From a bacterium (GTDB lineage Bacteria; Auribacterota; Auribacteria; Auribacterales; Auribacteraceae): DNA of 64,000 bases. Shown piece after piece: positions 8,481 to 17,939 of the stretch. The translations under genes were made by a program, and so were the position numbers. The notes beneath the pieces are model-generated. The model was not told the DNA's origin, did no database searches, and saw nothing but the letters and a program-made list of their open reading frames with translations. The stretch lies in assembly GCA_024233545.1 (NCBI GenBank), contig JACKPL010000001.1, positions 310,001 through 374,000 of the forward strand, written 5' to 3'. The number at the start of each line of letters is the position of its first letter. Positions within the stretch are counted from its first letter, which is position 1.

Positions 8481-9494
8481 TTATTTTGTTAGAAGGGTGT
8501 ATATTTCATCCGCTTTTTCTCGGTTGAGCGGTTCAAGAAGCGCGTGCTGGCGCCATGCAGAATAGATGTCTCCGACCTCGATATAAATCAAAGCTTTGTA
8601 ATACAATACATCCTCGGTCGGCTGAGTAATTTTGTTCAATTCGGCAAGAGATTTCTCATTAAGATGGTTATCATAATACGCCATTGCAAGATTAAACCGC
8701 AGTTCGTTATCATTTGGAGTTAAGGTAAGTGCGGTAAGGTATGCGTTAATTTCTTCCGTACTATTGCCGAGGCTGTGATATGCCAGCCCGAGTTTATGGT
8801 ATGCATATGCCGACCGGCGTATTTTAAGAATAGCAAGATATGTCGCGGCTTCTTCCTCATATTTGCTGAGCGCTTGAAAACAGTCTGCAATACGAAACAG
8901 ATTGCGAATCGAATGATTGTTAAGGACGTAGACTCGAGAAAAGTAATCGAGGGCTGTGGGATAGTCGGCTGTTTTGTAGAAAATATCGCCGAGAAAATAA
9001 AGGATATTTTCGTTGTTTGGCTGTATGCGCTCCGCTTCTCTGAAAAAGTGAACTGCTGTTTGTAGATCGTCCTTTTCCAAATAAATAAGCCCTATGTTGT
9101 AATATCCATGGGGTTCACCGGGTTCAAGCAGGATACATTTTTGATAATATGCCAATGCCTCTTCTATTCGGTTTTGTTTGTAGAGAGTATTTCCAAGCAT
9201 GAGCGTTGTACGATAATGTTCGGGATGTTCTGCGAGAAACGAAGAAAAAATATTTTCCGCTTCTGCATAGTTTTCTTGTTTGAATAATGTGTAGCCTTCA
9301 TGTAGAATCGCTTCGTTGTCGGGTATCGGCTGAGCAGGTTCGTCTAATGGGGTTACGGTGATGTTTTCCGGTGATAAAGGGTTAAATGGCTCTTGAGAGA
9401 AAAGGGGAGAATTAAAAGTGCACGCCGCAAAAAAAAATAGCGGTATAAAAAAAATGTGTCTCTTGTGTAAAACCAGTGAATATAAATAACTCAT
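8481..9494 (-). CDS. TPR-repeat lipoprotein
   Basis: The 337-residue product starts with a hydrophobic leader ending in the lipobox-like FFAAC (Cys25), so it is probably lipid-anchored in the envelope. From about residue 60 it consists of consecutive tetratricopeptide repeats, for example EGYTLFKQENYAEAENIF, GNTLYKQNRIEEALAYYQKC, YNIGLIYLEKDDLQTAVHFF and LGDIFYKTADYPTALDYF. TPR arrays act as protein-binding scaffolds; the partner is unknown. It is transcribed away from the HEAT-repeat gene at 9582. The lipoprotein assignment is strong, the role is not. Confidence 0.85.
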   Translation of the reverse strand: MSYLYSLVLHKRHIFFIPLFFFAACTFNSPLFSQEPFNPLSPENITVTPLDEPAQPIPDNEAILHEGYTLFKQENYAEAENIFSSFLAEHPEHYRTTLMLGNTLYKQNRIEEALAYYQKCILLEPGEPHGYYNIGLIYLEKDDLQTAVHFFREAERIQPNNENILYFLGDIFYKTADYPTALDYFSRVYVLNNHSIRNLFRIADCFQALSKYEEEAATYLAILKIRRSAYAYHKLGLAYHSLGNSTEEINAYLTALTLTPNDNELRFNLAMAYYDNHLNEKSLAELNKITQPTEDVLYYKALIYIEVGDIYSAWRQHALLEPLNREKADEIYTLLTK

Positions 9495-9581
9495 AGTGCG
9501 TATACCATTTACTGTGTTATCCGCTTGTTATTATAAAAGATAATAACAGAAAAACTCAAAAATACAAGGAGCGTAATAGTT

Positions 9582-10046
9582 ATGAAAAAAATATCTTTCC
9601 TTATTCTGACGGTATGTTTGGGCATGATATTTAATCAAAACACCAGGGGAGAAGATTCTCTAACGCGCGACATAGAGTTATTGAAAAACGGCGATGATGA
9701 AACCCGTGAAGACTCAGCGCGACGGTTAGGCGACTACCGCGAAAAAGAAGCAGTTGATGCATTATGCGAAGCACTGCATGATACTAATGAAGATGTGGTC
9801 GAAGAAGCATTGGCATCGCTTGGGCGAATTGGAAACTCCGATGCGGTGGAAAAAATCGTGCCTGTGTTGTCTCACGATGATATTGGTATTCGCCGCTCAG
9901 CGGTTCGTGCTCTGAAAAAAATCGGTGATCCGCGCGCACTGCCTGCTCTTGAGAAAATGCTTGATGAAAATAAGAATCCTTTTATTGAACGTCCCATCGA
10001 AGCGGCAATAGAATCGTTAAAAGCGGCTCAGAATGCTGGCAATTAA
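9582..10046 (+). CDS. Exported HEAT-repeat protein
   Basis: This 154-residue protein has a signal peptide (MKKISFLILTVCLGMIFNQN) followed by about four HEAT/PBS-lyase-type repeats, each like REKEAVDALCEALHDTNEDV, EALASLGRIGNSDAVEKI and RALKKIGDPRALPALEKML. Short HEAT solenoids bind other proteins; no enzymatic residues are apparent. AAGGAG precedes ATG 9582. The next gene starts close to its stop, so it heads a small envelope operon with the LolB-like and LolA-like genes. A link to lipoprotein sorting is inferred only from this neighbourhood. Confidence 0.85.
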   Translation: MKKISFLILTVCLGMIFNQNTRGEDSLTRDIELLKNGDDETREDSARRLGDYREKEAVDALCEALHDTNEDVVEEALASLGRIGNSDAVEKIVPVLSHDDIGIRRSAVRALKKIGDPRALPALEKMLDENKNPFIERPIEAAIESLKAAQNAGN

Positions 10047-10062
10047 GCAGTTTAAGTCTGAT

Positions 10063-10896
10063 ATGATGAACATTTGGCGGCGATTACTTTATGTTGCCGC
10101 CTGTTCCCTCTGTATAGGGTGTGCGAATACCCGTACAATACCCCCTGATTTTTCTGGAAAGAAGCAGAGCATGTCATCAGTTGCTTTGGTTCCTTCTGAT
10201 ATCGGCGAGAAAATCAGTACGGCAAACTGCCGGTATGATTCGCTTCAAACTTCATATACTCTGCAAACTACAGGCAATACGTCTGATAACCGGTCGTTTT
10301 CGTGTGAAGGTTCATTGGCTGTTATGATAAACGGCAGGCTCCGTATGTACGGAAAAACCATGTTGGCGGGCAAAGTGTTTGATATCCTTGTCAAGGACGG
10401 CATTTTTTTTGTTTATTTGCCGAAACAAGGCAAATTGATTCGCGGTTCAACTAATGTGCCGTATTATGGGACTGTAAGGAACGGCATAGCCATGCCCCCG
10501 CAGGCGGTTTTGAAGAGCGTTCTCCATCAGTCGATAGACTTTTTCAGCAATTCTTTTTTTGAAGTTGAACCGCATTTTTTTATTGCGAACCTTGTCCAGA
10601 GCCGGAACGGCATAAACTATTTGGAACAAAAACTATGGATAAATAATGCTACGTATATTATCGAAAAAAAACAAGTGTTCGATCAGAATGGAATGCTTGT
10701 ATTCGACGTCAAATACAGCAACTTTTATGATGTAGGCAATCAGGGAGTTTTCCCTAGAGAAATGAATATCGTCAATAAGATTACTGATGAAACTTTTCAA
10801 CTGAGGTTTTCAAACATCAAAATCAATACAACATTGCCGGATACCGTGTTCGAACTGGATACACCGAAAAATATAGATATTCTAACAACAGATTAA
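10063..10896 (+). CDS. LolB-like outer-membrane lipoprotein
   Basis: From ATG 10063 the product is 277 residues, with leader MMNIWRRLLYVAACSLCIGC ending in a lipobox Cys. The mature part is beta-rich (FSCEGSLAVMINGRLRMYG, VFDILVKDGIFFVYLP, VFPREMNIVNKI, FQLRFSNIKINTTLPDTVF), the pattern of the LolA/LolB half-barrel fold. An in-frame start at 10033 would overlap the upstream gene, but 10063 puts the signal peptide at the N-terminus. It sits 8 bases before a LolA-like gene, so it may receive lipoproteins from LolA at the outer membrane. Sequence likeness to classical LolB is weak; the call rests on fold pattern and context. Confidence 0.65.
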   Translation: MMNIWRRLLYVAACSLCIGCANTRTIPPDFSGKKQSMSSVALVPSDIGEKISTANCRYDSLQTSYTLQTTGNTSDNRSFSCEGSLAVMINGRLRMYGKTMLAGKVFDILVKDGIFFVYLPKQGKLIRGSTNVPYYGTVRNGIAMPPQAVLKSVLHQSIDFFSNSFFEVEPHFFIANLVQSRNGINYLEQKLWINNATYIIEKKQVFDQNGMLVFDVKYSNFYDVGNQGVFPREMNIVNKITDETFQLRFSNIKINTTLPDTVFELDTPKNIDILTTD

Positions 10897-10904
10897 GGAT
10901 TGCT

Positions 10905-11600
10905 ATGAAATCGATAATCGTCAAAACAGTATTTTTATTTTCTCTTTGTTCTTCGCTGGTTACTGCTCAAGAGGATTCGCTGAAGCAGGTAATCGATACT
11001 GCCGAATATGAACAAGCACTTATGCGCCTTCAGGAATTTCACGCCACGGTAACTACACTCACTGCTCAGTTTGTTCAAGATAAGATTATTGTTCCTTTTA
11101 ATGACATGGAAGAATCGTCCGGCAGTTTTGCGATGAAAAAACCGGCACTGTTTATGTGGCAGTTCAATGTGCCTGAACAGCAGAAAGTGGTTATCAAAGA
11201 GGAACGAGGATACATTTTCAACGATTCACTTAAACAAACTCAGATTTTTTCTGTCGAAGAAAACAATTTTCTTGATTTTCTTCTTGCCGGCTTGTCAAAA
11301 CCGCTTGGCGAGTATTTTGTGAATTTTAATGTTACGCTCTTTTCCGGAATAGAAAATGAGCAAAAAGTATATCACTATAAAATGATTCCTAACAAGGAAG
11401 ACCTAAAAAACTATGTCTCATCGTGCGAAGTATCTTTTTCACAAGATACGCTTCTGCCGGTTTCTGCCCGTCTTGTTGAATCAAGTGGTGATGTGACGCG
11501 CATCCGGTTTTCCGATATCAAAGTTAATGAGCCGATAGACGAAGCGCAGTTCTCAACGGTGATTCCTTCCGATTACGAAGTATTAGATTACCGGCAGTAA
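10905..11600 (+). CDS. lolA: LolA-like outer-membrane lipoprotein carrier protein
   Basis: The 231-residue product has a signal peptide (MKSIIVKTVFLFSLCSSLVTAQ) and the LolA-type core: a helix then TVTTLTAQFVQDKI, the strand SSGSFAMKKPALFMWQF, PEQQKVVIKEERGYIFND and a C-terminal DVTRIRFSDIKVNEPIDEAQF. LolA shuttles lipoproteins from the inner-membrane LolCDE complex across the periplasm. AAGGA precedes ATG 10905, and the gene closely follows the LolB-like one. It is somewhat longer than E. coli LolA but the family pattern is clear. It converges on the mutase gene with a 17-base gap. Confidence 0.85.
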   Translation: MKSIIVKTVFLFSLCSSLVTAQEDSLKQVIDTAEYEQALMRLQEFHATVTTLTAQFVQDKIIVPFNDMEESSGSFAMKKPALFMWQFNVPEQQKVVIKEERGYIFNDSLKQTQIFSVEENNFLDFLLAGLSKPLGEYFVNFNVTLFSGIENEQKVYHYKMIPNKEDLKNYVSSCEVSFSQDTLLPVSARLVESSGDVTRIRFSDIKVNEPIDEAQFSTVIPSDYEVLDYRQ

Positions 11601-11617
11601 TCCATTAGATGCCATGC

Positions 11618-13414
11618 TTATTCATTGACAAGAGTGTTGATCTGTTCAAGCATAGAATCAAGGTAATTTCCCAATCGGTTTTGTACTTCTTGCCGTGTGG
11701 TTTCTAACGAATTTCCCTGTGCTTTCCCCATGCCGCCGAAATAGATTTTTATTTTCGGTTCGGTGCCGGATGGGCGAATCGTAATGCGTGTTTCGTCTTC
11801 AAGATGGAATGCCAGTACGTTGGAGCGCGGTAAATCGATGGTTCCTATTGATTCGTTTGTTATCGGATTGATAACAATGTGCCGTTGGTAATCGCAGAGA
11901 GACACAACAGGTGTATCGCCGATTTTTTTCGGCGGGTTTTCCCGAAATTCACGCATGATCTTCTCAATGGTTTCACTGCCTTCTTTCCCTTTGTATACCA
12001 ATGATTTCAACAATTCGTCATAAAAACCGAACTGACGATAGATATCCTGAAGGAGCTCATAAATCGTTGTGCTTTTTGATTTTGCAAATGCCGCTATTTC
12101 CGCCATAAATGCGGCTGAGACGACAGCGTCTTTATCGCGGGCAAAAGTGCCGACGAGGTATCCATAACTTTCTTCGCCGCCTGCGAGGAACTGGTATTGC
12201 GGGTTTTCCGGTGTGCCGAAATCGGTTTCGTATTGGCGGATTTTTTCTGCAATGAATTTAAAGCCGGTTAAAACATCGATGCATTCAATATTGAAATGCG
12301 AAGCGATTGCCCTCTGCAATTCAGTCGTGACAATTGTCTTAATCACAATTCCGTTTTTCGGGAGAATGTTTTTTTCTTTCAATTGCGAAAGAACATAATA
12401 CACGAGCAAAGAGCCGATTTGGTTGCCGTTGAGCAAAATATATGAACCGGCATTATCTTTGACGGCAATCCCTAAACGGTCTGCGTCAGGGTCGGTTGCA
12501 AGCACAAGGTCTGCATCGAATTTTTTTGCGTCGGCTATGGCAAGTTCGAGAGCGGCTCCTTCTTCGGGGTTTGGCGATACAACGGTTGAAAAGTTTGCAT
12601 CGGGATTCCGTTGTTTTTCTACAATATGTACATTTCTGAACCCGAGTTTTTCGAGGATTGCCGGCACCAGCGTTATTCCCGTTCCATGTATCGGTGTATA
12701 TACGATTCGAACCGTGTCTGCGGTATCGCGAATTACGGTACGGTTTATTGAGAGCGTAACGCTTTTATCGAGGTAAGCGTTATCCACCGTTTCATCGAGG
12801 TAAACAATAAGCCCGTCTGCAACGGCTTGTTTTTTATCACATTTTTTTACTTGTTGCATAGAAGTGATTTGACGTACTTCTTTAATTATATTCACATCGT
12901 GGGGCGCCACAACTTGCCCGCCGTCTTCCCAATATACTTTGTAACCGTTATATTCTTTCGGATTATGGCTTGCGGTGACTACAATACCTGCGGTGGTACG
13001 TAAATGGCGTACAGAAAAAGAGAGAAGCGGGGTTGGGCGAAGTTCCTTAAATAAATATGCCTTAATACCGTTTCCTGCCAATACTTGTGCGGCGACAAGA
13101 GCAAATTCCGGTGACATATGCCGTGAATCGTGCGCGATTGCTACGCCTTTTTTTGCGGTTTGAGCACCTTGTTTGAGAATATAGTTTGCCAGCCCTTGCG
13201 TTGCTTTGGCAATTGTATAAATATTGATGCGGTTTGTGCCTGCTCCGATGATGCTCCGCATGCCGCCGGTACCGAAATCAAGGTCTTGATAGAACCGGTC
13301 GATGAGTTCTTTTTCGTTATTTGATGCGAGCAGTTGTTCAATTTCTTTGCGGGTATTCGCATCATAATCGTCGGTTAACCATTCATTTATACGTTCTCGA
13401 ACCGCAGAGTCCAT
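11618..13414 (-). CDS. Phosphoglucomutase/phosphomannomutase (alpha-D-phosphohexomutase)
   Basis: The 598-residue enzyme has the four phosphohexomutase domains and is of the long PgcA/PGM2 type. Catalytic-serine loop TASHNPKEYNGYKVYW lies near 148-163, the metal loop ATDPDADRLGIAV near 306-318, the sugar-specificity loop GGEESYGYLVG near 411-421 and the phosphate-binding loop TIRPSGTEPKIKIYF near 555. It interconverts hexose 1- and 6-phosphates for glycogen, cell-wall or polysaccharide sugar synthesis. AAGGAGG precedes ATG 13414. The gene stands alone between convergent and divergent neighbours. Glucose versus mannose preference cannot be told from the sequence. Confidence 0.93.
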   Translation of the reverse strand: MDSAVRERINEWLTDDYDANTRKEIEQLLASNNEKELIDRFYQDLDFGTGGMRSIIGAGTNRINIYTIAKATQGLANYILKQGAQTAKKGVAIAHDSRHMSPEFALVAAQVLAGNGIKAYLFKELRPTPLLSFSVRHLRTTAGIVVTASHNPKEYNGYKVYWEDGGQVVAPHDVNIIKEVRQITSMQQVKKCDKKQAVADGLIVYLDETVDNAYLDKSVTLSINRTVIRDTADTVRIVYTPIHGTGITLVPAILEKLGFRNVHIVEKQRNPDANFSTVVSPNPEEGAALELAIADAKKFDADLVLATDPDADRLGIAVKDNAGSYILLNGNQIGSLLVYYVLSQLKEKNILPKNGIVIKTIVTTELQRAIASHFNIECIDVLTGFKFIAEKIRQYETDFGTPENPQYQFLAGGEESYGYLVGTFARDKDAVVSAAFMAEIAAFAKSKSTTIYELLQDIYRQFGFYDELLKSLVYKGKEGSETIEKIMREFRENPPKKIGDTPVVSLCDYQRHIVINPITNESIGTIDLPRSNVLAFHLEDETRITIRPSGTEPKIKIYFGGMGKAQGNSLETTRQEVQNRLGNYLDSMLEQINTLVNE

Positions 13415-13650
13415 ACTGCCTCCTTAAATGATGTGTCGTTTCAGGTAACAAAAATACTCTCTCGGATGTATAAAATCAAGTGTTTTGTGACGAAGCGTTA
13501 TTCGATAAATCTCAATAAAAGTATATGTGATGCCGATAAAGTAATGAATAAGTCTTTTCTTCCTCTCATAACGGTTTGAATGGGTTCATTTCCGAGCAGT
13601 GTGCGGCAATCGGATTATTATTGAAAAATAAGCGGAACGAAAAAGAGTTT

Positions 13651-15033
13651 ATGGATAATAAAATTCTTCTTGTCGATGACAATCATGCCGCCGCAGAAGT
13701 TATCAGCATTTTGCTGGAAGCGCTTAATTATCAAGTTTCCTTTGCTTCTGACGGCGTGCACGCAATGCAAAAGCTCAACGCCAGCCAGTTTGATTTAGTC
13801 ATTTCCGATTTGTGTATGCCGAATATGGACGGCATGGAATTGCTGAAACATATTAAAGATAATTTCCCCGACATAGAAGTCATTATAACTACCGCGTATG
13901 TGTCAATCGATACGGCAATATCTGCGATGAAAATGGGTGCGTATGATTACCTGACCAAACCGATGGATGACATGGAACGCGTGCGCCTTATCATTGATAA
14001 AGCGCTCGATAAAGTTCGTATTCAACGGGAAAACCGCCGGCTTCGTTCGCAGTTGCAGGCTGGCGATTCATATTATGGCATACTTGGAAAAAGTAAACGT
14101 ATGCGTAGCATCTTTTCGCTTATCGACAAAGTAGCGGCTTCCGATACCAGCGTTTTGGTGCAAGGCGAAAGCGGAACCGGCAAAGAACTGATTGCGCGCG
14201 CAATACATGCGCACAGCCCGCGCCGGAATAATAATCTTGTGCCGGTCGATTGTGGCAGTTTGCCGCGCGAATTACTCGAAAGCGAATTGTTTGGGCATAT
14301 GAAAGGATCGTTTAGCGGTGCGGTTGCCGATAAAAAAGGGTTGTTTGAACATGCACACGGCGGAACGTTATTTCTTGATGAAATATCAAGTACCGACCAC
14401 ACGTTTCAGGCTAAACTTCTCCGCGCGCTCCAAGAAAAAGAGATTCGGCGCGTCGGGAGTACTCACCGTATTCCCATAGATATTCGATTAGTTGCGGCAT
14501 CCAATAAAGATTTAAGGATGGAAGTGCATTGTGAGCGTTTCCGCAAAGATTTGTTTTATCGTATCAACATCATGACAATTGAAATACCGCCTTTGCGCGA
14601 AAGAACGGATGATTTACCTCTGCTCTGCACGTTTTTTCTTAACAAATATTCTACCGCGGTCAAAAAAGAGATTAACGGTATCGATGAAAAAGTTATGCGC
14701 ATTTTTGAACAGTATGCGTGGCCCGGCAACGTCAGAGAGTTGGAAAATGTTATCGAAAGAGCAGTGATTTTGACATCAGGAACAAACATCGGCATATCAG
14801 ATTTACCCGCAGAAATCATGAAAGGCAATGACAATTCAATGCCTCATGAAAGAAACGGGCTAGTATTTGCCGATGCAAAAGAACTGTTTGAGCGGAATTA
14901 CCTGATCGAACTGCTCAAACATCATTCCGGTAATATTACCGTGTCAGCGCAGGCGGCAGGAATGCTCCGCCAGAACCTCCAATACATGATAAAAAAACAT
15001 TGCATTGATTTATCTCGATTCAAAAAACAGTAA
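13651..15033 (+). CDS. NtrC-family sigma-54-dependent response regulator (GSFSGA variant)
   Basis: From ATG 13651 (MDNKILLVDDN) the product is 460 residues; an in-frame start at 13576 would add 25 residues ahead of the receiver fold. The receiver domain (1-115) has phospho-acceptor Asp53 in DLVISDLCMP. The AAA+ domain has Walker A GESGTGKE, the loop GSFSGA, Walker B GGTLFLDEIS, and RFRKDLFYRIN and YAWPGNVRELENVIERAV. A Fis-type helix-turn-helix ends the protein. It would activate sigma-54 promoters on phosphorylation. The sigma-54-contacting GAFTGA motif reads GSFSGA, two conservative changes. No partner kinase is nearby, and no sigma-54 promoter was seen in the window. Confidence 0.93.
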   Translation: MDNKILLVDDNHAAAEVISILLEALNYQVSFASDGVHAMQKLNASQFDLVISDLCMPNMDGMELLKHIKDNFPDIEVIITTAYVSIDTAISAMKMGAYDYLTKPMDDMERVRLIIDKALDKVRIQRENRRLRSQLQAGDSYYGILGKSKRMRSIFSLIDKVAASDTSVLVQGESGTGKELIARAIHAHSPRRNNNLVPVDCGSLPRELLESELFGHMKGSFSGAVADKKGLFEHAHGGTLFLDEISSTDHTFQAKLLRALQEKEIRRVGSTHRIPIDIRLVAASNKDLRMEVHCERFRKDLFYRINIMTIEIPPLRERTDDLPLLCTFFLNKYSTAVKKEINGIDEKVMRIFEQYAWPGNVRELENVIERAVILTSGTNIGISDLPAEIMKGNDNSMPHERNGLVFADAKELFERNYLIELLKHHSGNITVSAQAAGMLRQNLQYMIKKHCIDLSRFKKQ

Positions 15034-15131
15034 CCTGGTGCCAGTACTTCCGGTGTGCTTTTATCTTTTCTTGCATAGTGTCTCGTGTTACAATTACCCT
15101 TTATGTATTTTCCGAAACATGAGCATTGTTA

Positions 15132-17939
15132 ATGTACGTCAAAATTCTCAATAAAAAGATATTCGATAAAATCGGTTTCTTCGCACCGTTGCTGAGTGTG
15201 TTGTTTTGTCTTGTTCTTACCTTAAAAGTTTCTGGAGGCAACATACTTGCATCAGGAGATTCTGCATGGCATTATTCAAATGAAGCACACCTGCTGAGGT
15301 CTCTGGAAGACGGACAGGGAATCTTCGGCTGTTTTACAAAAGGTGTTGGGCACCCACTGCTAAATTTTTATCAGCCGCTCTTATATATACTGGTTGTGGG
15401 AATTCACTTGCTGAGTTTCAAATTGTTCGGACTGATTGCGATTCATAATTTGCTGGTATGTATATTATTTTCGTTATTTCCTCTGGCAATCTATTATATG
15501 GGGCGGTCATTCAGGTGTTCTCAATTTGAATCAGGGTGCATGGCGGTGTTTGCCGTTTTCCCGATCAGCGGATGGGGACACACACTTGATGCGTATTTTT
15601 GGATTGGATTGCATACGCAGGTTATCGGTGCGGTATGCCTGCCGTTATTCCTTGGTGCGGTGCATCGTATGGTGTGGCATCCTAACCGATGGAGGCAGTG
15701 TTGCACAGCAGTCTTCGCGTTGGCGGCGCTTATCCTTGGCCATGCGGTGTTTGCTCTGCTTGTGATGCTGGCTCTTGCGGTATATGTGGCGATTTTTTTT
15801 ATTATACGCGGCACGCGAGAATGTATGCGGCTTATAAAGCCTCTCGCTTGTTGTTTAGCCATTACGGGTACAATATGTTCTTTTTGGATTGTACCGTTTG
15901 TTGTTTCTAACCATACCTATAAATTTATACCGGAATCGGAACGTTCGTTTTCGCCGCTCACTGTTTCGTTGACGCCCGGACAGCTTCTTTCTTCAATTAT
16001 CGGCGGTGATTTATTTGATACAGTTAATGTATCAAGCCCGCTTTTCGGCGGAGGCGAAGAAGGCTTTCGATGGTCAATGAACGATGCTTTCAAACGGTTT
16101 CGCTTATTTACGTGTTTTATTTTATTCGGGTTAGTGTGTGCTTTTCTGAGTAAACGCAAATTCGGTCAACTCTATTTTGCAGGTTTGTTTAGCTGTTCAT
16201 GTATTTTATTTTGCGGCAAAGATGATTTTCCTTTATTGCATCTTCTTCCGTTCAGCAGGAATTTTCAGCCCATACGAGCAATGTATCTTATCGAACTTGC
16301 TTCGATTGTATTGGCAGGATATTCATTTGCATGGGTTGTAAAAAAAGTGAGCCGCAGTACGCTAATCGCATGTCCTTTGTGCCGCTATTTCGGTGTTGCT
16401 GTATTGTGCAGTGTGCTATGCATACCTTTATATGAACGCTATAGGATAGCATCTTTAATGGTGCGGACGGATACATCTTCGCAAACGGAAGAATTGCGTA
16501 AACTGTGTAGCGTAATAACGCCAATCCCTTCAGGAAAACGTGTTTATTACGGCAAGTCAACTGGCGCAACAGATATCTCTCTTCGAGCTCTGGCAGATTT
16601 CTATTTCCTGAATAATGTATGCGGCCATGATAATGCTATGGGAGGAAGCATTGCATGGCTGGCAAATGAAACACAAAACCGCCTGCCGTATTTTCCGCCG
16701 GCATTATCGTTGTTCAATGTTGAGCATCTCATTGCTGATGCATCATGGAATCCAGCCGTCCATGGTGGTTTGTCTGCAGAATCGTATCTTGACGAAAAAT
16801 GGAAGGGTAATTTTTTCTCTGTTCAGCAGATTAAAGATTCGGGTAACTTTTTTTTCGCATATCCGCAAAAGCCGGTAATGGTGTGGTGTGATGTCCATAC
16901 GTGGTATTATTTAAATAGGGAGTGGTTATCGCTTTTTTTTGTGCACGGTTTTAAAATTGCTCCGCTGGTTAAAGCTCCTAAGAACTTCGAACAGTTCTTA
17001 TCGACTGATTCTATTGCGGGATTCATAGCACTTGATTTTTCGGCAGAAAACAGGAAAAAGCAAAAGTATAGAGATGCGATGATGCGGTTTCAGGCGCAAG
17101 GAGGCGTCATTGCCAGTAATCGGCCGCTTGGGTTTGACGGCATAAAAAAAATAATTCCGGGGAATAATGCTGTGTTTGAGGAAATGCTTATCAAATCCCA
17201 GCCTTGCAACGATTCGGTTCGGATACAGCCGGAAACAGATGCATGGTATCAGCACACAGCTCAAATCGAGGCAAACACTGCACAATTTATTATTGCAAAG
17301 ACAGCGTATTATAAGCAGTGGAAAGCATATCAAAATGCCGTGCAGTGTCAAACATTCTCGATAAGCCCGGGATTTGTCGGATTATTCGTTTCACCTGAAA
17401 GTTCTAGAATTCTGCTTAAGTATCAGGCTATGCCGCTTCATCGATGGTTATGGTATGCCGCATTTTCGTTAATTGTTGGATGTGTTCTGATGAGGCGTAC
17501 TATAAAGAAGGTTCTCAATAAGAAAAAACAGCGCGGCAGATATTATCATTTCCGAGGAATAAAATTGTATCGCTATGTAGTAAAAGGCATTGTTTTGTTC
17601 GGTATTCTATGGGTGATAGTGCTTGCCGCAAACGAATTGATTTTTTCTCAAGTCTCGCTGATTTATCCGTATTGCAATCAAAAAAACGGAAATCCATATG
17701 AGATGGTGTTTCGCTGGAATAAACTCAATGAATCCGTGCTCTATGATTTTCAGTTGTCCGATAAAAAATCTTTTGAACATATTATTTTTCAGGTTGAAGA
17801 TGTAACGGATAATCATCTCGGGTATCGCGGGCTTAAACCATATATGCGCTATTATTGGCGGGTACGGGCGGGCAACGGTAAATGGAGTGCGGCGCGCAGT
17901 TTTAAAACGGGCAGTTATTTTCCCATCGCTCTTCGCTAA
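15132..17939 (+). CDS. Large polytopic membrane protein, GT-C/YfhO-like, with FN3-like C-terminal domain
   Basis: The product is 935 residues from ATG 15132. The first 430 residues hold about ten membrane helices. Early motifs SGDSAWHYSNEAHLLRSLE and FTKGVGHPLLNFYQPLLY put acidic residues in the first extracytoplasmic loop, as in GT-C glycosyltransferases that use lipid-linked sugars. A large soluble region (about 430-760) follows, then further helices near 765-785 and 810-830. The tail (850-935) resembles a fibronectin type III fold, with YYWRVRAGNGKWSAARSF. A role in moving sugars onto envelope polymers is inference; 6-pyruvoyl-tetrahydropterin-synthase-related annotation is common for such proteins. 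Confidence 0.7.
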   Translation: MYVKILNKKIFDKIGFFAPLLSVLFCLVLTLKVSGGNILASGDSAWHYSNEAHLLRSLEDGQGIFGCFTKGVGHPLLNFYQPLLYILVVGIHLLSFKLFGLIAIHNLLVCILFSLFPLAIYYMGRSFRCSQFESGCMAVFAVFPISGWGHTLDAYFWIGLHTQVIGAVCLPLFLGAVHRMVWHPNRWRQCCTAVFALAALILGHAVFALLVMLALAVYVAIFFIIRGTRECMRLIKPLACCLAITGTICSFWIVPFVVSNHTYKFIPESERSFSPLTVSLTPGQLLSSIIGGDLFDTVNVSSPLFGGGEEGFRWSMNDAFKRFRLFTCFILFGLVCAFLSKRKFGQLYFAGLFSCSCILFCGKDDFPLLHLLPFSRNFQPIRAMYLIELASIVLAGYSFAWVVKKVSRSTLIACPLCRYFGVAVLCSVLCIPLYERYRIASLMVRTDTSSQTEELRKLCSVITPIPSGKRVYYGKSTGATDISLRALADFYFLNNVCGHDNAMGGSIAWLANETQNRLPYFPPALSLFNVEHLIADASWNPAVHGGLSAESYLDEKWKGNFFSVQQIKDSGNFFFAYPQKPVMVWCDVHTWYYLNREWLSLFFVHGFKIAPLVKAPKNFEQFLSTDSIAGFIALDFSAENRKKQKYRDAMMRFQAQGGVIASNRPLGFDGIKKIIPGNNAVFEEMLIKSQPCNDSVRIQPETDAWYQHTAQIEANTAQFIIAKTAYYKQWKAYQNAVQCQTFSISPGFVGLFVSPESSRILLKYQAMPLHRWLWYAAFSLIVGCVLMRRTIKKVLNKKKQRGRYYHFRGIKLYRYVVKGIVLFGILWVIVLAANELIFSQVSLIYPYCNQKNGNPYEMVFRWNKLNESVLYDFQLSDKKSFEHIIFQVEDVTDNHLGYRGLKPYMRYYWRVRAGNGKWSAARSFKTGSYFPIALR

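Noticed and set aside
13576..13650. 25-residue N-terminal extension of the sigma-54 activator
   Set aside because: The receiver fold begins exactly at ATG 13651, and the extension has no domain features.
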